From NCBI GenBank assembly GCA_032027205.1, contig JAVSMN010000001.1:3785418-3849417 (forward strand): a DNA stretch of 64,000 nucleotides, written 5' to 3'. The stretch is from Zeimonas sp032027205 (GTDB lineage: Bacteria; Pseudomonadota; Gammaproteobacteria; Burkholderiales; Burkholderiaceae_E). The number at the start of each line of letters is the position of its first letter. Within the stretch, counting starts at the first letter, position 1. The translations under genes were made by a program, and so were the position numbers. Under the pieces are notes generated by a model. That model was given only the letters and a program-made list of their open reading frames with translations. It was not told where the DNA came from and did no database searches. Shown piece by piece: positions 50,289 through 58,417 of this stretch.

Positions 50289-51344
50289 ATGACCTATCTC
50301 GCGAAACCCTCGCTGCACCACCCGTCGCTGCCGAAGAACGGCCTCGGCTACACGCGACGCGACTACGAAGGACGCGTCTCGACGCTGTGCGCCGGCTGCG
50401 GCCACGACTCGATCTCGGCAGCGATCGTGCAGGCGTGCTGGTCGCTCGACATCGAGCCGCACCGCGTCGCCAAGCTCTCGGGCATCGGCTGCTCATCAAA
50501 GACCACCGATTATTTCCTCGGCCATTCGCACGGCTTCAACTCGGTGCACGGGCGCATGCCGTCGGTGCTCACCGGCGCCAACCTGGCGAACCGCACGCTG
50601 CTGTACCTCGGCGTCTCCGGCGACGGCGACTCGGCGTCGATCGGGCTCGGGCAGTTCGCCCACGCGATGCGTCGCGGCGTCGACATGACCTACATCGTCG
50701 AGAACAACGGCGTCTACGGCTTGACGAAGGGACAGTTCTCCGCCACTGCCGATCGCGGCTCGAAATCCAAGCGCGGCGTCGCCAACGAGGACGCCGGAAT
50801 CGACCTTGCCGCGCTCGCGCTGCAATTGGGCGCCACCTACGTCGCGCGCGGGTTCTCGGGCGACAAGGCGCAGCTGGTGCCGCTGATCGAAGGCGCGATC
50901 CGGCACCGCGGCGCCTCGCTCGTCGACGTCGTGAGCCCGTGCGTCGCGTTCAACAACCACCTCGGCAGCACGCGCAGCTACGACTACGTACGCGCGCACA
51001 ACGAAGCCGCCAACCGGATCGAATTCGTCCCGCGGCGCGACGAGGTCAGCGGCGCGTGCGACCCCGGATCATTCATCGAGATTGTCCAGCACGACGGCTC
51101 GATGCTGCGCTTGCGCAAGCTCGAAGCCGACTTCGACCCGCGCGATCGCCTTGCGGCGATCCAGCGGATCCTGGAGCACCAGGCGCGCGGCGAGCTGCTC
51201 ACCGGCCTGCTATATGTCGACCCCGAGGCGGGTGACCTTCACGAGCGGCTTGGAACCACGGAAACGCCGCTGAATGCGCTCGACGAGGCGGCACTGTGTC
51301 CGGGGAGCGCGGCGCTCGAAAAGGTGAATGCGTCGTTGCGGTGA
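50289..51344 (+). CDS. korB: 2-oxoacid:acceptor oxidoreductase beta subunit (KorB)
   Basis: 351 residues. Thiamine- and Fe-S-binding beta subunit with CAGCGHDSIS near 35-44, GIGCSSKTTDYF, the TPP motif GDGDSASIGLGQFAHAMRRG...VENNGVYGLTKGQ and SPCVAFNN as fourth cysteine. Together with KorA it oxidises 2-oxoglutarate and CoA to succinyl-CoA with low-potential electrons. 38 bases after korA. Convergent with the downstream hydrolase gene (7-base gap). Confidence 0.87.
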   Translation: MTYLAKPSLHHPSLPKNGLGYTRRDYEGRVSTLCAGCGHDSISAAIVQACWSLDIEPHRVAKLSGIGCSSKTTDYFLGHSHGFNSVHGRMPSVLTGANLANRTLLYLGVSGDGDSASIGLGQFAHAMRRGVDMTYIVENNGVYGLTKGQFSATADRGSKSKRGVANEDAGIDLAALALQLGATYVARGFSGDKAQLVPLIEGAIRHRGASLVDVVSPCVAFNNHLGSTRSYDYVRAHNEAANRIEFVPRRDEVSGACDPGSFIEIVQHDGSMLRLRKLEADFDPRDRLAAIQRILEHQARGELLTGLLYVDPEAGDLHERLGTTETPLNALDEAALCPGSAALEKVNASLR

Positions 51345-51351
51345 ACGGTGG

Positions 51352-52221
51352 TCAACGACCGGATGCTGAGCCGGCAAGGGTGTAGGTAGCAGAGTTCTCG
51401 TCGAGCCAGGCTCGCGCGAGGTCGTCGGGCTGATGGTCGGGGTGGAAATCGGCGCGGAAGTATTCGCGCCAGGGGCCGAAGCTCTCGCGGACGAGTCCGC
51501 CGCGGCCGAAGAGATGTCGCGCGGCGCTGCGCCAGGTGCGCCCGTGCCAGAGGGTGCCGGCACGGCGCAGGTTCGACAGCGTCTGCCAGGTGGCGTCCGT
51601 CACGAAGAAGAAGCTCGCGCGCCGGAACCACCTTCGTCGCCAGCGGCGATCGCCGCCGATCGCGTGATAGAGGTCGAAGGCGACGCTACGGTGTTCGGTT
51701 TCCTCGGCGCTGTGCCACAGCCACATCGTGCGCAGCCGCGGCTCGGCGCCTTCGAGCACCTGCGGGTGGCGCAGCAGCCACTGCGCGAGGATTGCCGTGA
51801 AATGCTCGTAGGCAGCGGTGGCCCCGAGCCAGTGTCGGCGATCGACGTCGGCCATCCACGCGATGCGGGCGAGCCCGTGCCGCTCCCACGTGTTGACGGA
51901 CCCCTGGCGCGCGAGCTGCGCATTGAACAGCGCATGGATGCGCCGATGCGTGGCTTCCTGTCCGACGAAACCGCGTGTGCGTTCGGCGAATTCGCCGCGC
52001 CGCTCGGCGGACAGCCGTTCGAGCCCCGCACGCACCGAGTCGATGAAGAACTGCTCTCCGACCGGAAAGCTCATCGACAGCGCATCGAACAGCGCCGTCA
52101 GGAAGGGATCGCCGCACCAGTCGCGCGCGAACGGCGCCTCGAGATCGACCAGCAACCGTCGCACGACCGGCACCGCCGCCACCTCATCGGCGCCTCCCGC
52201 GCGCATCGGATATGCCGCCAT
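51352..52221 (-). CDS. Metal-dependent hydrolase family protein (PF10118-like, ferritin-like fold)
   Basis: 289 residues. Helical diiron-type pattern with FVGQEATHRRIHALFN (E-x-x-H), HFTAILAQWLLRHP and WHSAEETEHRSVAFDLYHAIGG (E-x-x-H). I recognise the COG3687 / PF10118 group of predicted metal-dependent hydrolases. No signal peptide. ATG 52221 follows GGAGGGATTCG. It lies 62 bases after gltA in the same direction, across a polypurine stretch. Substrate unknown. Confidence 0.72.
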   Translation of the reverse strand: MAAYPMRAGGADEVAAVPVVRRLLVDLEAPFARDWCGDPFLTALFDALSMSFPVGEQFFIDSVRAGLERLSAERRGEFAERTRGFVGQEATHRRIHALFNAQLARQGSVNTWERHGLARIAWMADVDRRHWLGATAAYEHFTAILAQWLLRHPQVLEGAEPRLRTMWLWHSAEETEHRSVAFDLYHAIGGDRRWRRRWFRRASFFFVTDATWQTLSNLRRAGTLWHGRTWRSAARHLFGRGGLVRESFGPWREYFRADFHPDHQPDDLARAWLDENSATYTLAGSASGR

Positions 52222-52283
52222 CGAATCCCTCCGACCGGCTTTTCCCCTTCCCCTCTTTCTTTTCTCTCGGCCCTTCCCTTCGC
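52222..52283. other. Strand-biased pyrimidine/purine tract between gltA and the hydrolase gene
   Basis: Much of 52239-52283 is pyrimidine on the + strand, with only a few purine interruptions. The gltA stop (52284-52286) follows directly. No hairpin with T-run is visible; it could be a transcription pause or a slippage-prone run. Confidence 0.5.
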
Positions 52284-53591
52284 TCAGCCCTTCACGGTCG
52301 AAGGAACGTCGCGCCGCACATGCCCGGTATACAGCTGCCGCGGCCGACCGATCTTCTGCTCCGGGTCGGCGATCATCTCGCCCCACTGCGCGATCCAGCC
52401 GACGGTGCGTGCCAGCGCGAAGATGCAGGTGAACATCTCGGTGGGAATGCCGAGCGCCTTCTGCACGATGCCGGAATAGAAGTCGACGTTCGGGTAGAGC
52501 TTGCGCTTCACGAAGTAGTCGTCCTCGAGAGCAATCTGCTCCAGTTTCATCGCCAGTGCGAACAACGGGTCGTCGTGCAGGCCGAGTTCCTCGAGCACCT
52601 CGTAGCAGGTCTCGCGCATCAGCTTGGCGCGCGGATCGTAGTTCTTGTAGACCCGGTGGCCGAAGCCCATCAGCTTGACGTTGGAGTTCTTGTCCTTGAC
52701 CTTCTCGATGAACTCGCCGATCCGCTCGACGCCGCCCTGGCGCTGGATGTCGCGCAACATCAGCAGCGATGCCTCGTTCGCCCCGCCATGCGCCGGGCCC
52801 CACAGCGTGGCGATGCCCGCGGCGATGCAGGCGAAGGGGTTGGCTCCCGACGAGCCGGCCAGCCGCACGGTGGAAGTGGATGCGTTCTGCTCGTGATCGG
52901 CGTGCAGGATCAGGATGCGGTCGAGCGCGCGCACCAGCACGTCGTTCGGCTCGTATTCCTCGCACGGCGTGCCGAACATCATCCGCATGAAGTTCGCCGA
53001 ATACGACAGGCGATTCAGCGGATACATGAAGGGCTGGCCCATCGAGTACTTGTAGGCCATCGCCACCAGCGTGGGCATCTTGGCGATCAGGCGGATTGCG
53101 GAAACGAAGCGGTGCTCGGGGTCGTTGATGTCGAGCGAGTCGTGATAGAAGGCCGACAGCGCGCCGACCATCCCGACCAGCACCGCCATCGGGTGCGCGT
53201 CGCGCCGGAAACCCTGCAGGAAGCGCGTCATCTGCTCGTGCACCATCGTGTGATTGGTGACACGGCTCTCGAAATCGCGCCGCTGCTCGGCATCGGGCAG
53301 CTCGCCGTTGAGCAGCAGATAGCAGGTCTGCAGGTAATCGCAATGTTCGGCCAGCTGCTCGATCGGGTAGCCGCGATACAGCAGTTCGCCCTTGTCGCCG
53401 TCGATGTAGGTGATCTTCGACTCGCAGGCGGCCGTCGACATGAAGCCGGGATCGAAGGTGAAGCGTCCGGTCTGCCCGTAGAGTTTGCGGATGTCGACGA
53501 CCTGCGGTCCGATCGTTCCCGAGTAGATCGGCAGCTCGATGGGAGCGGTGCCGTCCGGGAACGATAGCGTTGCCTTGCTCTGCTCTTTCAT
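52284..53591 (-). CDS. gltA: Citrate synthase
   Basis: 435-residue type II (hexameric) citrate synthase. Active-site histidine in LWGPAHGGANEASLLMLRDI, second histidine in HADHEQNASTSTVRLAGSS, aspartate in YPNVDFYSGIVQKALGIP, and the N-terminal beta-sheet typical of Gram-negative NADH-sensitive enzymes (LPIYSGTIGPQVVDIRKLY). ATG 53591 with AGGAAG 7 bases upstream is preferred over ATG 53615. Final gene of the sdhC-D-A-B-E-gltA series. Confidence 0.96.
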   Translation of the reverse strand: MKEQSKATLSFPDGTAPIELPIYSGTIGPQVVDIRKLYGQTGRFTFDPGFMSTAACESKITYIDGDKGELLYRGYPIEQLAEHCDYLQTCYLLLNGELPDAEQRRDFESRVTNHTMVHEQMTRFLQGFRRDAHPMAVLVGMVGALSAFYHDSLDINDPEHRFVSAIRLIAKMPTLVAMAYKYSMGQPFMYPLNRLSYSANFMRMMFGTPCEEYEPNDVLVRALDRILILHADHEQNASTSTVRLAGSSGANPFACIAAGIATLWGPAHGGANEASLLMLRDIQRQGGVERIGEFIEKVKDKNSNVKLMGFGHRVYKNYDPRAKLMRETCYEVLEELGLHDDPLFALAMKLEQIALEDDYFVKRKLYPNVDFYSGIVQKALGIPTEMFTCIFALARTVGWIAQWGEMIADPEQKIGRPRQLYTGHVRRDVPSTVKG

Positions 53592-53650
53592 TTCGGTTCT
53601 TCCTGCAAACTTCATTGTTCCGCGGCGGCGGCCCGGGAGCTCGCGCAGCC

Positions 53651-53914
53651 TCACGATTCGCGCAGCATTTCCAGCACCCGGCGCGCCGCAGGCGCGTCGG
53701 CCTCGCCGTGCGGCTCGCAGCGCCGCAGGATCAGGTCGAGCAGCTCGCCGTCGGGCAGCGCAAGCAGCACGTCCAGGCCCTGCGCCAGCGTCTCGTCGAT
53801 CTTGTCGCCGTGCCGCGCGAAGAAGCGTTCGAGCACGATGTCGTTCTCGAGCATCCCGCGGCGCGAACGCCAGCGCAAGCGGCGCTGCAACTCGGCCTTC
53901 GCGTCGGCGGACAC
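53651..53914 (-). CDS. sdhE: FAD assembly factor SdhE
   Basis: 87-residue helical protein with the key motif RRGMLENDIVLERFF (RGxxE) near 18-32; it is needed for covalent FAD attachment to SdhA. Lies between sdhB and gltA, 22 bases after sdhB. Confidence 0.93.
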   Translation of the reverse strand: MSADAKAELQRRLRWRSRRGMLENDIVLERFFARHGDKIDETLAQGLDVLLALPDGELLDLILRRCEPHGEADAPAARRVLEMLRES

Positions 53915-53936
53915 GGCACGCTGCGCGCTGCGACGC

Positions 53937-54695
53937 TCAGACCGAGCGCCGGACCAGCAGGTCCTTGATCTTGTTGATCGCCCGCGTGGGGTTCAGCCCC
54001 TTCGGGCAGACGTCGACGCAGTTCATGATCGAGCGGCAGCGGAACAGCCGGTACGGATCGTTCAGGTCGTCCAGGCGCTCCGACGTCGCCTCGTCGCGAC
54101 TGTCGGCAAGGAAACGGTACGCCTGCAGCAGTCCGGCCGGCCCGACGAACTTGTCGGGATTCCACCAGAACGACGGGCACGCCGTGGAGCAGCACGCGCA
54201 CAGGATGCACTCGTACAGCCCGTTGAGTTCCTCGCGCTCCTCGGGCGACTGCAGCCGCTCCTTCTCGGGCGGCGGCGTGTCGTTGATCAGGTACGGCTTG
54301 ATCGAGTGGTACTGCTTGAAGAACTGCGTCATGTCGACGATCAGGTCGCGCACCACCGGCAGGCCGGGCAACGGTCGCAGGACGATCGGCTCCTGCAGTT
54401 CGCGCAGGTTGGTGATGCACGCGAGGCCGTTCTTGCCGTTGATGTTCATCGCGTCGGAACCGCAGACGCCTTCGCGGCACGAGCGACGAAAGGCGAGCGA
54501 ATCGTCGCCGCTCTGCTTGATGCGCAACAGCGCGTCGAGCAGCATCTTGTCGCCGGGCTCGAGCACGATCTCGAGCGGCTGCATGTACGGACGCGCGTCC
54601 TTGTCGGGGTCGTAGCGGTAGATCGAGAACCGCACGGTGCGCCTGCCCTGTGCGGCTTGCGCCGGTTTCACCGCGGGTTCGAGGACTGCGCTCAT
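53937..54695 (-). CDS. sdhB: Succinate dehydrogenase iron-sulfur subunit
   Basis: 252 residues. [2Fe-2S] motif SCREGVCGSDAMNINGKNGLAC near 72-93 and two C-terminal clusters CILCACCSTACPSFWWN and CVDVCPKGLNPTRAINKIK. An alanine-rich extension of about 18 residues precedes the ferredoxin domain. Passes electrons from SdhA FAD to ubiquinone. 34 bases after sdhA. Confidence 0.96.
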   Translation of the reverse strand: MSAVLEPAVKPAQAAQGRRTVRFSIYRYDPDKDARPYMQPLEIVLEPGDKMLLDALLRIKQSGDDSLAFRRSCREGVCGSDAMNINGKNGLACITNLRELQEPIVLRPLPGLPVVRDLIVDMTQFFKQYHSIKPYLINDTPPPEKERLQSPEEREELNGLYECILCACCSTACPSFWWNPDKFVGPAGLLQAYRFLADSRDEATSERLDDLNDPYRLFRCRSIMNCVDVCPKGLNPTRAINKIKDLLVRRSV

Positions 54696-54729
54696 GGTTC
54701 TCCTGCGCTCTGGAAGACGGAAATTGGTT

Positions 54730-56520
54730 TCAGAAGGTGCGCGCTTTCGGCTGGAAGCTGTCGACCGTCAGCGGCTTCATGTGCACCGGCTTGTATTCGA
54801 GGCGGTTGCCTTCCGAATACCACAGCGTGTGCTTGAGCCAGTTGACGTCGTCGCGCTCCGGGTGATCCTGCAGCGCGTGCGCGCCGCGGCTCTCCTTGCG
54901 CGCAGCGGCCGAGACGACGGTGGCGCGCGCCACCTCGATCAGGTTGTGCAGCTCGAGCGCCTCGACGCGCGCCGTGTTGAAAACGCGCGACTTGTCGGCG
55001 ATATGCAGCGACTCGACGCGCCGGGCGATCTGCTCGACCTGCTGCACGCCCTCCTCGAGCAGCGCAGTAGTGCGGAACACGCCGCAGTGCGCCTGGATCG
55101 TGCGCCGGATGTCGGCCGAGACCTGCTGCGTGTTCTCGCCGGAGGTCGACGCGTCGAGTCGCGCCAGGCGGGCCAGCGCCGCGTCGCCGGCGTTCGCCGG
55201 CAGCGGCTTGTGGCTACGCTCGCGCAGCTTCGACGCGACGATGTGGTTGCCGGCGGCGCGGCCAAAGACGAGCAGGTCGAGCAGCGAGTTGGTGCCGAGC
55301 CGGTTCGCACCGTGCACCGAAGTGCACGCGCATTCGCCGATCGCGTACAGGCCGCCGACGACCGTTTCCGGATTGCCGTCCTTGGGCACGACGACCTGGC
55401 CGTGGTAGTTGGCCGGGATGCCGCCCATCTGGTAGTGCGCGGTGGGCACGACCGGAATCGGGTCCTTGATCGGATCGACGTTGGCGAACTTGATCGCGAT
55501 CTCGCGAATCGACGGCAGCCGCTTGATGATCGTGTCGGCGCCGAGGTGATCGAGCTTGAGCAGCACGTAGTCGGCGTCGGGGCCGCAGCCGCGGCCCTCC
55601 TTGATCTCCTGGTCCATCGAGCGCGAGACGAAGTCGCGCGGCGCGAGGTCCTTCAGCGTGGGGGCGTAGCGCTCCATGAAGCGCTCGCCGTCCTTGTTCA
55701 GCAGGATGCCGCCCTCGCCGCGCACGCCCTCGGTGATGAGCACGCCCGCACCGGCCACGCCGGTGGGGTGGAACTGCCAGAACTCGAGGTCCTCGAGCGG
55801 GATGCCGGCGCGCGCCGCCATGCCCAGTCCGTCGCCGGTGTTGATGAACGCATTGGTGGAGGCGTGCCAGATACGCCCCGCGCCGCCGGTGGCGAAGACG
55901 GTGACCTTCGCCTCGAGGATCATCACCTCGCCCGTTTCCATCTCGAGCGCGACGACGCCGACGCAGTCGCCGTCGGCATCGCGGATGATGTCGAGCGCCA
56001 TCCATTCGACGAAGAACTGCGTATGCGCGCGCACGTTGCGCTGGTACAGCGTGTGCAGCATCGCGTGGCCGGTGCGGTCGGCTGCGGCGCAGGCGCGCTG
56101 CACCGGCTTCTCACCGAAGTTCGCCGTGTGCCCGCCGAACGGACGCTGGTAGATCGTGCCGTCCGGGTTGCGGTCGAAGGGCATGCCGAAGTGTTCGAGC
56201 TCGTAGACGACCTTCGGCGCCTCGCGGCACATGAACTCGATCGCGTCCTGGTCGCCGAGGTAGTCCGACCCCTTCACGGTGTCGAACATGTGCCAGTACC
56301 AGTTGTCCTCGCTCATGTTGCCGAGCGATGCGCCGATGCCGCCCTGCGCCGCCACCGTGTGCGAGCGCGTGGGGAACACCTTCGACAGCACGGCGACGTC
56401 GTAGCCGGCCTCGGCGAGCTGCACCGAGCAGCGCATCCCGGCGCCGCCGGCGCCGATGATGACGGCGTCGAACTTGCGCCGCGGCAGGCTGTTGGACAAA
56501 TGGTTCAGCACGTCGGCCAT
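54730..56520 (-). CDS. sdhA: Succinate dehydrogenase flavoprotein subunit
   Basis: 596 residues. FAD motif VIIGAGGAGMRCSVQLAEAG, covalent-FAD histidine context LSKVFPTRSHTVAAQGGIGA near 46-65, catalytic HPTGVAGAGVLITEGVRGEGG and the late GANRLGTNSLLDLLVFGRAAG. Oxidises succinate to fumarate in TCA cycle and respiration. 1 base after sdhD. Confidence 0.97.
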   Translation of the reverse strand: MADVLNHLSNSLPRRKFDAVIIGAGGAGMRCSVQLAEAGYDVAVLSKVFPTRSHTVAAQGGIGASLGNMSEDNWYWHMFDTVKGSDYLGDQDAIEFMCREAPKVVYELEHFGMPFDRNPDGTIYQRPFGGHTANFGEKPVQRACAAADRTGHAMLHTLYQRNVRAHTQFFVEWMALDIIRDADGDCVGVVALEMETGEVMILEAKVTVFATGGAGRIWHASTNAFINTGDGLGMAARAGIPLEDLEFWQFHPTGVAGAGVLITEGVRGEGGILLNKDGERFMERYAPTLKDLAPRDFVSRSMDQEIKEGRGCGPDADYVLLKLDHLGADTIIKRLPSIREIAIKFANVDPIKDPIPVVPTAHYQMGGIPANYHGQVVVPKDGNPETVVGGLYAIGECACTSVHGANRLGTNSLLDLLVFGRAAGNHIVASKLRERSHKPLPANAGDAALARLARLDASTSGENTQQVSADIRRTIQAHCGVFRTTALLEEGVQQVEQIARRVESLHIADKSRVFNTARVEALELHNLIEVARATVVSAAARKESRGAHALQDHPERDDVNWLKHTLWYSEGNRLEYKPVHMKPLTVDSFQPKARTF

Positions 56521-56521
56521 C

Positions 56522-56872
56522 TCAGACGCTCCAGAGGGTGAGCAGCGCCCAGCCGGCGTAGCCGAGCAGCACCACGATGGTAAGGACCTGCAGCGCCAGG
56601 CGCAGCGCTATCGGCTTGACGTAGTCCATGTAGATGTCGCGAACCCCGACCCAGGCATGCCAGATCAGCGCGAGCACGGCGACGAAGGTGAAGATCTTCA
56701 TCCAGCCGGTGGCGAAGATGCCGGCCCAGGTGCCGTAGTTCAGCTCGGGCAACGCGAACACCCAGCCGAGCATCACGAAGGTATAGACGACGAGCACGAC
56801 CGCGGTGAAACGCTGCGCGAGCCAGTCGCGCTGTCCGTAATGTGCGCCGACGACGATGCGGGAAGTGGTCAT
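56522..56872 (-). CDS. sdhD: Succinate dehydrogenase membrane anchor subunit SdhD
   Basis: 116 residues with three transmembrane helices (about 22-42, 55-76, 90-112). Heme/quinone-site residues are suggested by LIWHAWVGVRDIYMDYVKP (His-Asp-Tyr pattern of SdhD). N-terminal VVGAHYGQRDWLAQRFTAVVL is characteristic for betaproteobacterial SdhD. Part of sdhCDAB; 40 bases after sdhC. Confidence 0.93.
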   Translation of the reverse strand: MTTSRIVVGAHYGQRDWLAQRFTAVVLVVYTFVMLGWVFALPELNYGTWAGIFATGWMKIFTFVAVLALIWHAWVGVRDIYMDYVKPIALRLALQVLTIVVLLGYAGWALLTLWSV

Positions 56873-56912
56873 GGGAGGATTTCCGGAAACGCTCGGGAGA
56901 TCGCGGAGGGAA

Positions 56913-57344
56913 TCAGAACAGGCCGAAGACCTTTGCGGCGAAGATCACGGTGAGCGCGAGGCTCACGGCAAGGACGATGGCGGCCGACGTTCGGCCTGCG
57001 GCCTTGTCGACGCCTACGTCGAGGTCCATCAGCAGGTGGCGTACGCCGGCGAGCAGGTGATGCAGGTAGGCCCAGATGATGCCGACCAGCACGAGCTTCA
57101 CGAAGGGGTTGGCGACGAACTCGCGATATCGTTCGAAGCTCAGTTCGGAAACGACGCTCTGCTGGAACAGGTACAGCACGAGCGGCAGGCCGACCAGGAA
57201 CATCGCGGCGCCGCTGATCCGGTGCAGGATCGATACCAATGCGGCAAGCGGCATTCGGTAGCGGACGATCTGCGAGATGTGGATATTGCGGAATTCCGGC
57301 CGGGCCCCCGGATTGCTTGTTGTCTTGCCCACCGCGCTCGCCAT
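56913..57344 (-). CDS. sdhC: Succinate dehydrogenase cytochrome b556 subunit SdhC
   Basis: 143 residues, three transmembrane helices. SILHRISGAAMFLVGLPLV contains the conserved HRxSG with quinone-site Ser/Arg, and heme histidine is expected in YLHHLLAGVRHLLMD. ATG 57344 has GAGG six bases upstream; ATG 57350 would sit directly on that sequence. First gene of the sdh-gltA operon. Confidence 0.93.
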   Translation of the reverse strand: MASAVGKTTSNPGARPEFRNIHISQIVRYRMPLAALVSILHRISGAAMFLVGLPLVLYLFQQSVVSELSFERYREFVANPFVKLVLVGIIWAYLHHLLAGVRHLLMDLDVGVDKAAGRTSAAIVLAVSLALTVIFAAKVFGLF

Positions 57345-57373
57345 TGTCATCCTCGTCGATCGCAAACCTTCGT

Positions 57374-57402
57374 ATTCTGACCGAAGTTGGCGCGTTGCAC
57401 AA
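57374..57402 (-). promoter_or_regulatory. Candidate sdhC promoter
   Basis: Minus strand TTGTGC (57402-57397), 17-base spacer, CAGAAT (57379-57374). Start site would be near 57367, giving a leader of about 23 bases before the sdhC ATG. Confidence 0.6.
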
Positions 57403-57443
57403 AACGCCGCCCCGTTTTCCCGGGCTTCGCGGCCGTACGCGGA

Positions 57444-58277
57444 TCAACTCAGGCGATTGAAATAATGGTGGTGCTCGGTGACGCAGTAGCCGCGTCGCAA
57501 CTCCACCGGTTGCTCGTCGTAGGTCCACGACACGCGCTCGACGAGCAGCAGCGGAGAGCCTTCGGCCACGTGCAGCGCGCGCGCGTGCGACCGATCCGCC
57601 GCCACCGCCTTCAACCGCTCGGCAGCGCCGATCATGCGCACACCGAACTCGGTCTCGAACAGTGCGTAGAGCGGCCCGTGCCACGCGTCGAGCCGCTCGA
57701 CGCTCAGGCCGCGAAAGCGTGCGCCGGGCAACCAGATCTCGTCGAGGACCATCGGCCGCGTTTCGGATTCCAGCAACCGGCGGATCAGCACGACAGCTTC
57801 GCCGGCGCGAAGCCCGAGCGCGCGCGCGACCTCGACCGGCGCGCGCAACCGCCGACACTCGAGCACGCGGCTCGTCATCGCCAGCCCCGGACCGGATTCG
57901 CCGCGTGCCTCGCCGCCTGCGGTTGCCGGCGAAGCATCGGAGGCGACCATCGCCGCTTCGTCGGGACGCAGGCGCAGGAAACGGAACTGTGTGCGCACCT
58001 CGCGATGCGACGCGACGAAGGTGCCGCGTCCCTGGCGTCGCACCAGCAGGTGCTCCGCGGCGAGCTCGTCGATCGCCTTGCGCACCGTTCCCTGGCTGAC
58101 GCGGTAGCGCGCAGCGAGTTCGGTCTCGCTCGGAATCGCCTCCCCCGGCTTCCATTCGCCCGACTGCAGCCCGCGCAGCAACAGGGAGCGGATCTGGCGA
58201 TACAGCGGTGCGAAGGTCGGCGTCTCGTCGACGCCCGCCTCGACCCCGTTCGCCCCGCCGCGCACACTTTCGTTCAT
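57444..58277 (-). CDS. GntR/HutC-family transcriptional regulator
   Basis: 277 residues. N-terminal winged helix (PLYRQIRSLLLRGLQSG, IPSETELAARYRVSQGTVRKAIDEL, HLLVRRQGRGTFV) and a C-terminal UTRA-type effector domain ending LRRGYCVTEHHHYFNRLS. Located between sdhC and mdh and divergent from mdh, a position kept in Burkholderiales; it probably controls TCA-cycle or C4-acid genes. The start is ATG 58277; an ATG at 58313 is possible and would add 12 residues. The effector is not known. Confidence 0.85.
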   Translation of the reverse strand: MNESVRGGANGVEAGVDETPTFAPLYRQIRSLLLRGLQSGEWKPGEAIPSETELAARYRVSQGTVRKAIDELAAEHLLVRRQGRGTFVASHREVRTQFRFLRLRPDEAAMVASDASPATAGGEARGESGPGLAMTSRVLECRRLRAPVEVARALGLRAGEAVVLIRRLLESETRPMVLDEIWLPGARFRGLSVERLDAWHGPLYALFETEFGVRMIGAAERLKAVAADRSHARALHVAEGSPLLLVERVSWTYDEQPVELRRGYCVTEHHHYFNRLS

Positions 58278-58322
58278 CGGCGCATTGAAGCATGAAAAGC
58301 GCCCGAGGTCCATTGTGTTATC

Positions 58323-58334
58323 TCTTATATAAGA
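58323..58334. promoter_or_regulatory. Perfect 12-bp palindrome, likely GntR operator
   Basis: TCTTATATAAGA, an exact palindrome in an AT-rich island between the divergent gntR and mdh genes. It lies upstream of the mdh -35 box and within the expected promoter region of gntR, which suits autoregulation. AT-centred palindromes of this kind suit GntR-family dimers; assignment is inference. Confidence 0.6.
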
Positions 58335-58345
58335 TAGTTCGCCGG

Positions 58346-58375
58346 TTGACATCGACCAGCCCCGCGGAATAGACT
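58346..58375 (+). promoter_or_regulatory. mdh promoter
   Basis: TTGACA (58346-58351), 18-base spacer, TAGACT (58370-58375). Predicted start near 58382 gives a leader of about 36 bases to the mdh ATG. Confidence 0.7.
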
Positions 58376-58417
58376 CGACGGCGCTGCCGACCATCCCCGA
58401 ATCCGAGGTCCCTCCCC

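Noticed and set aside
47845..50499. An 884-codon minus-strand frame opposite korC-korA-korB
   Set aside because: Shadow frame; kor genes carry complete thiamine and Fe-S motifs.
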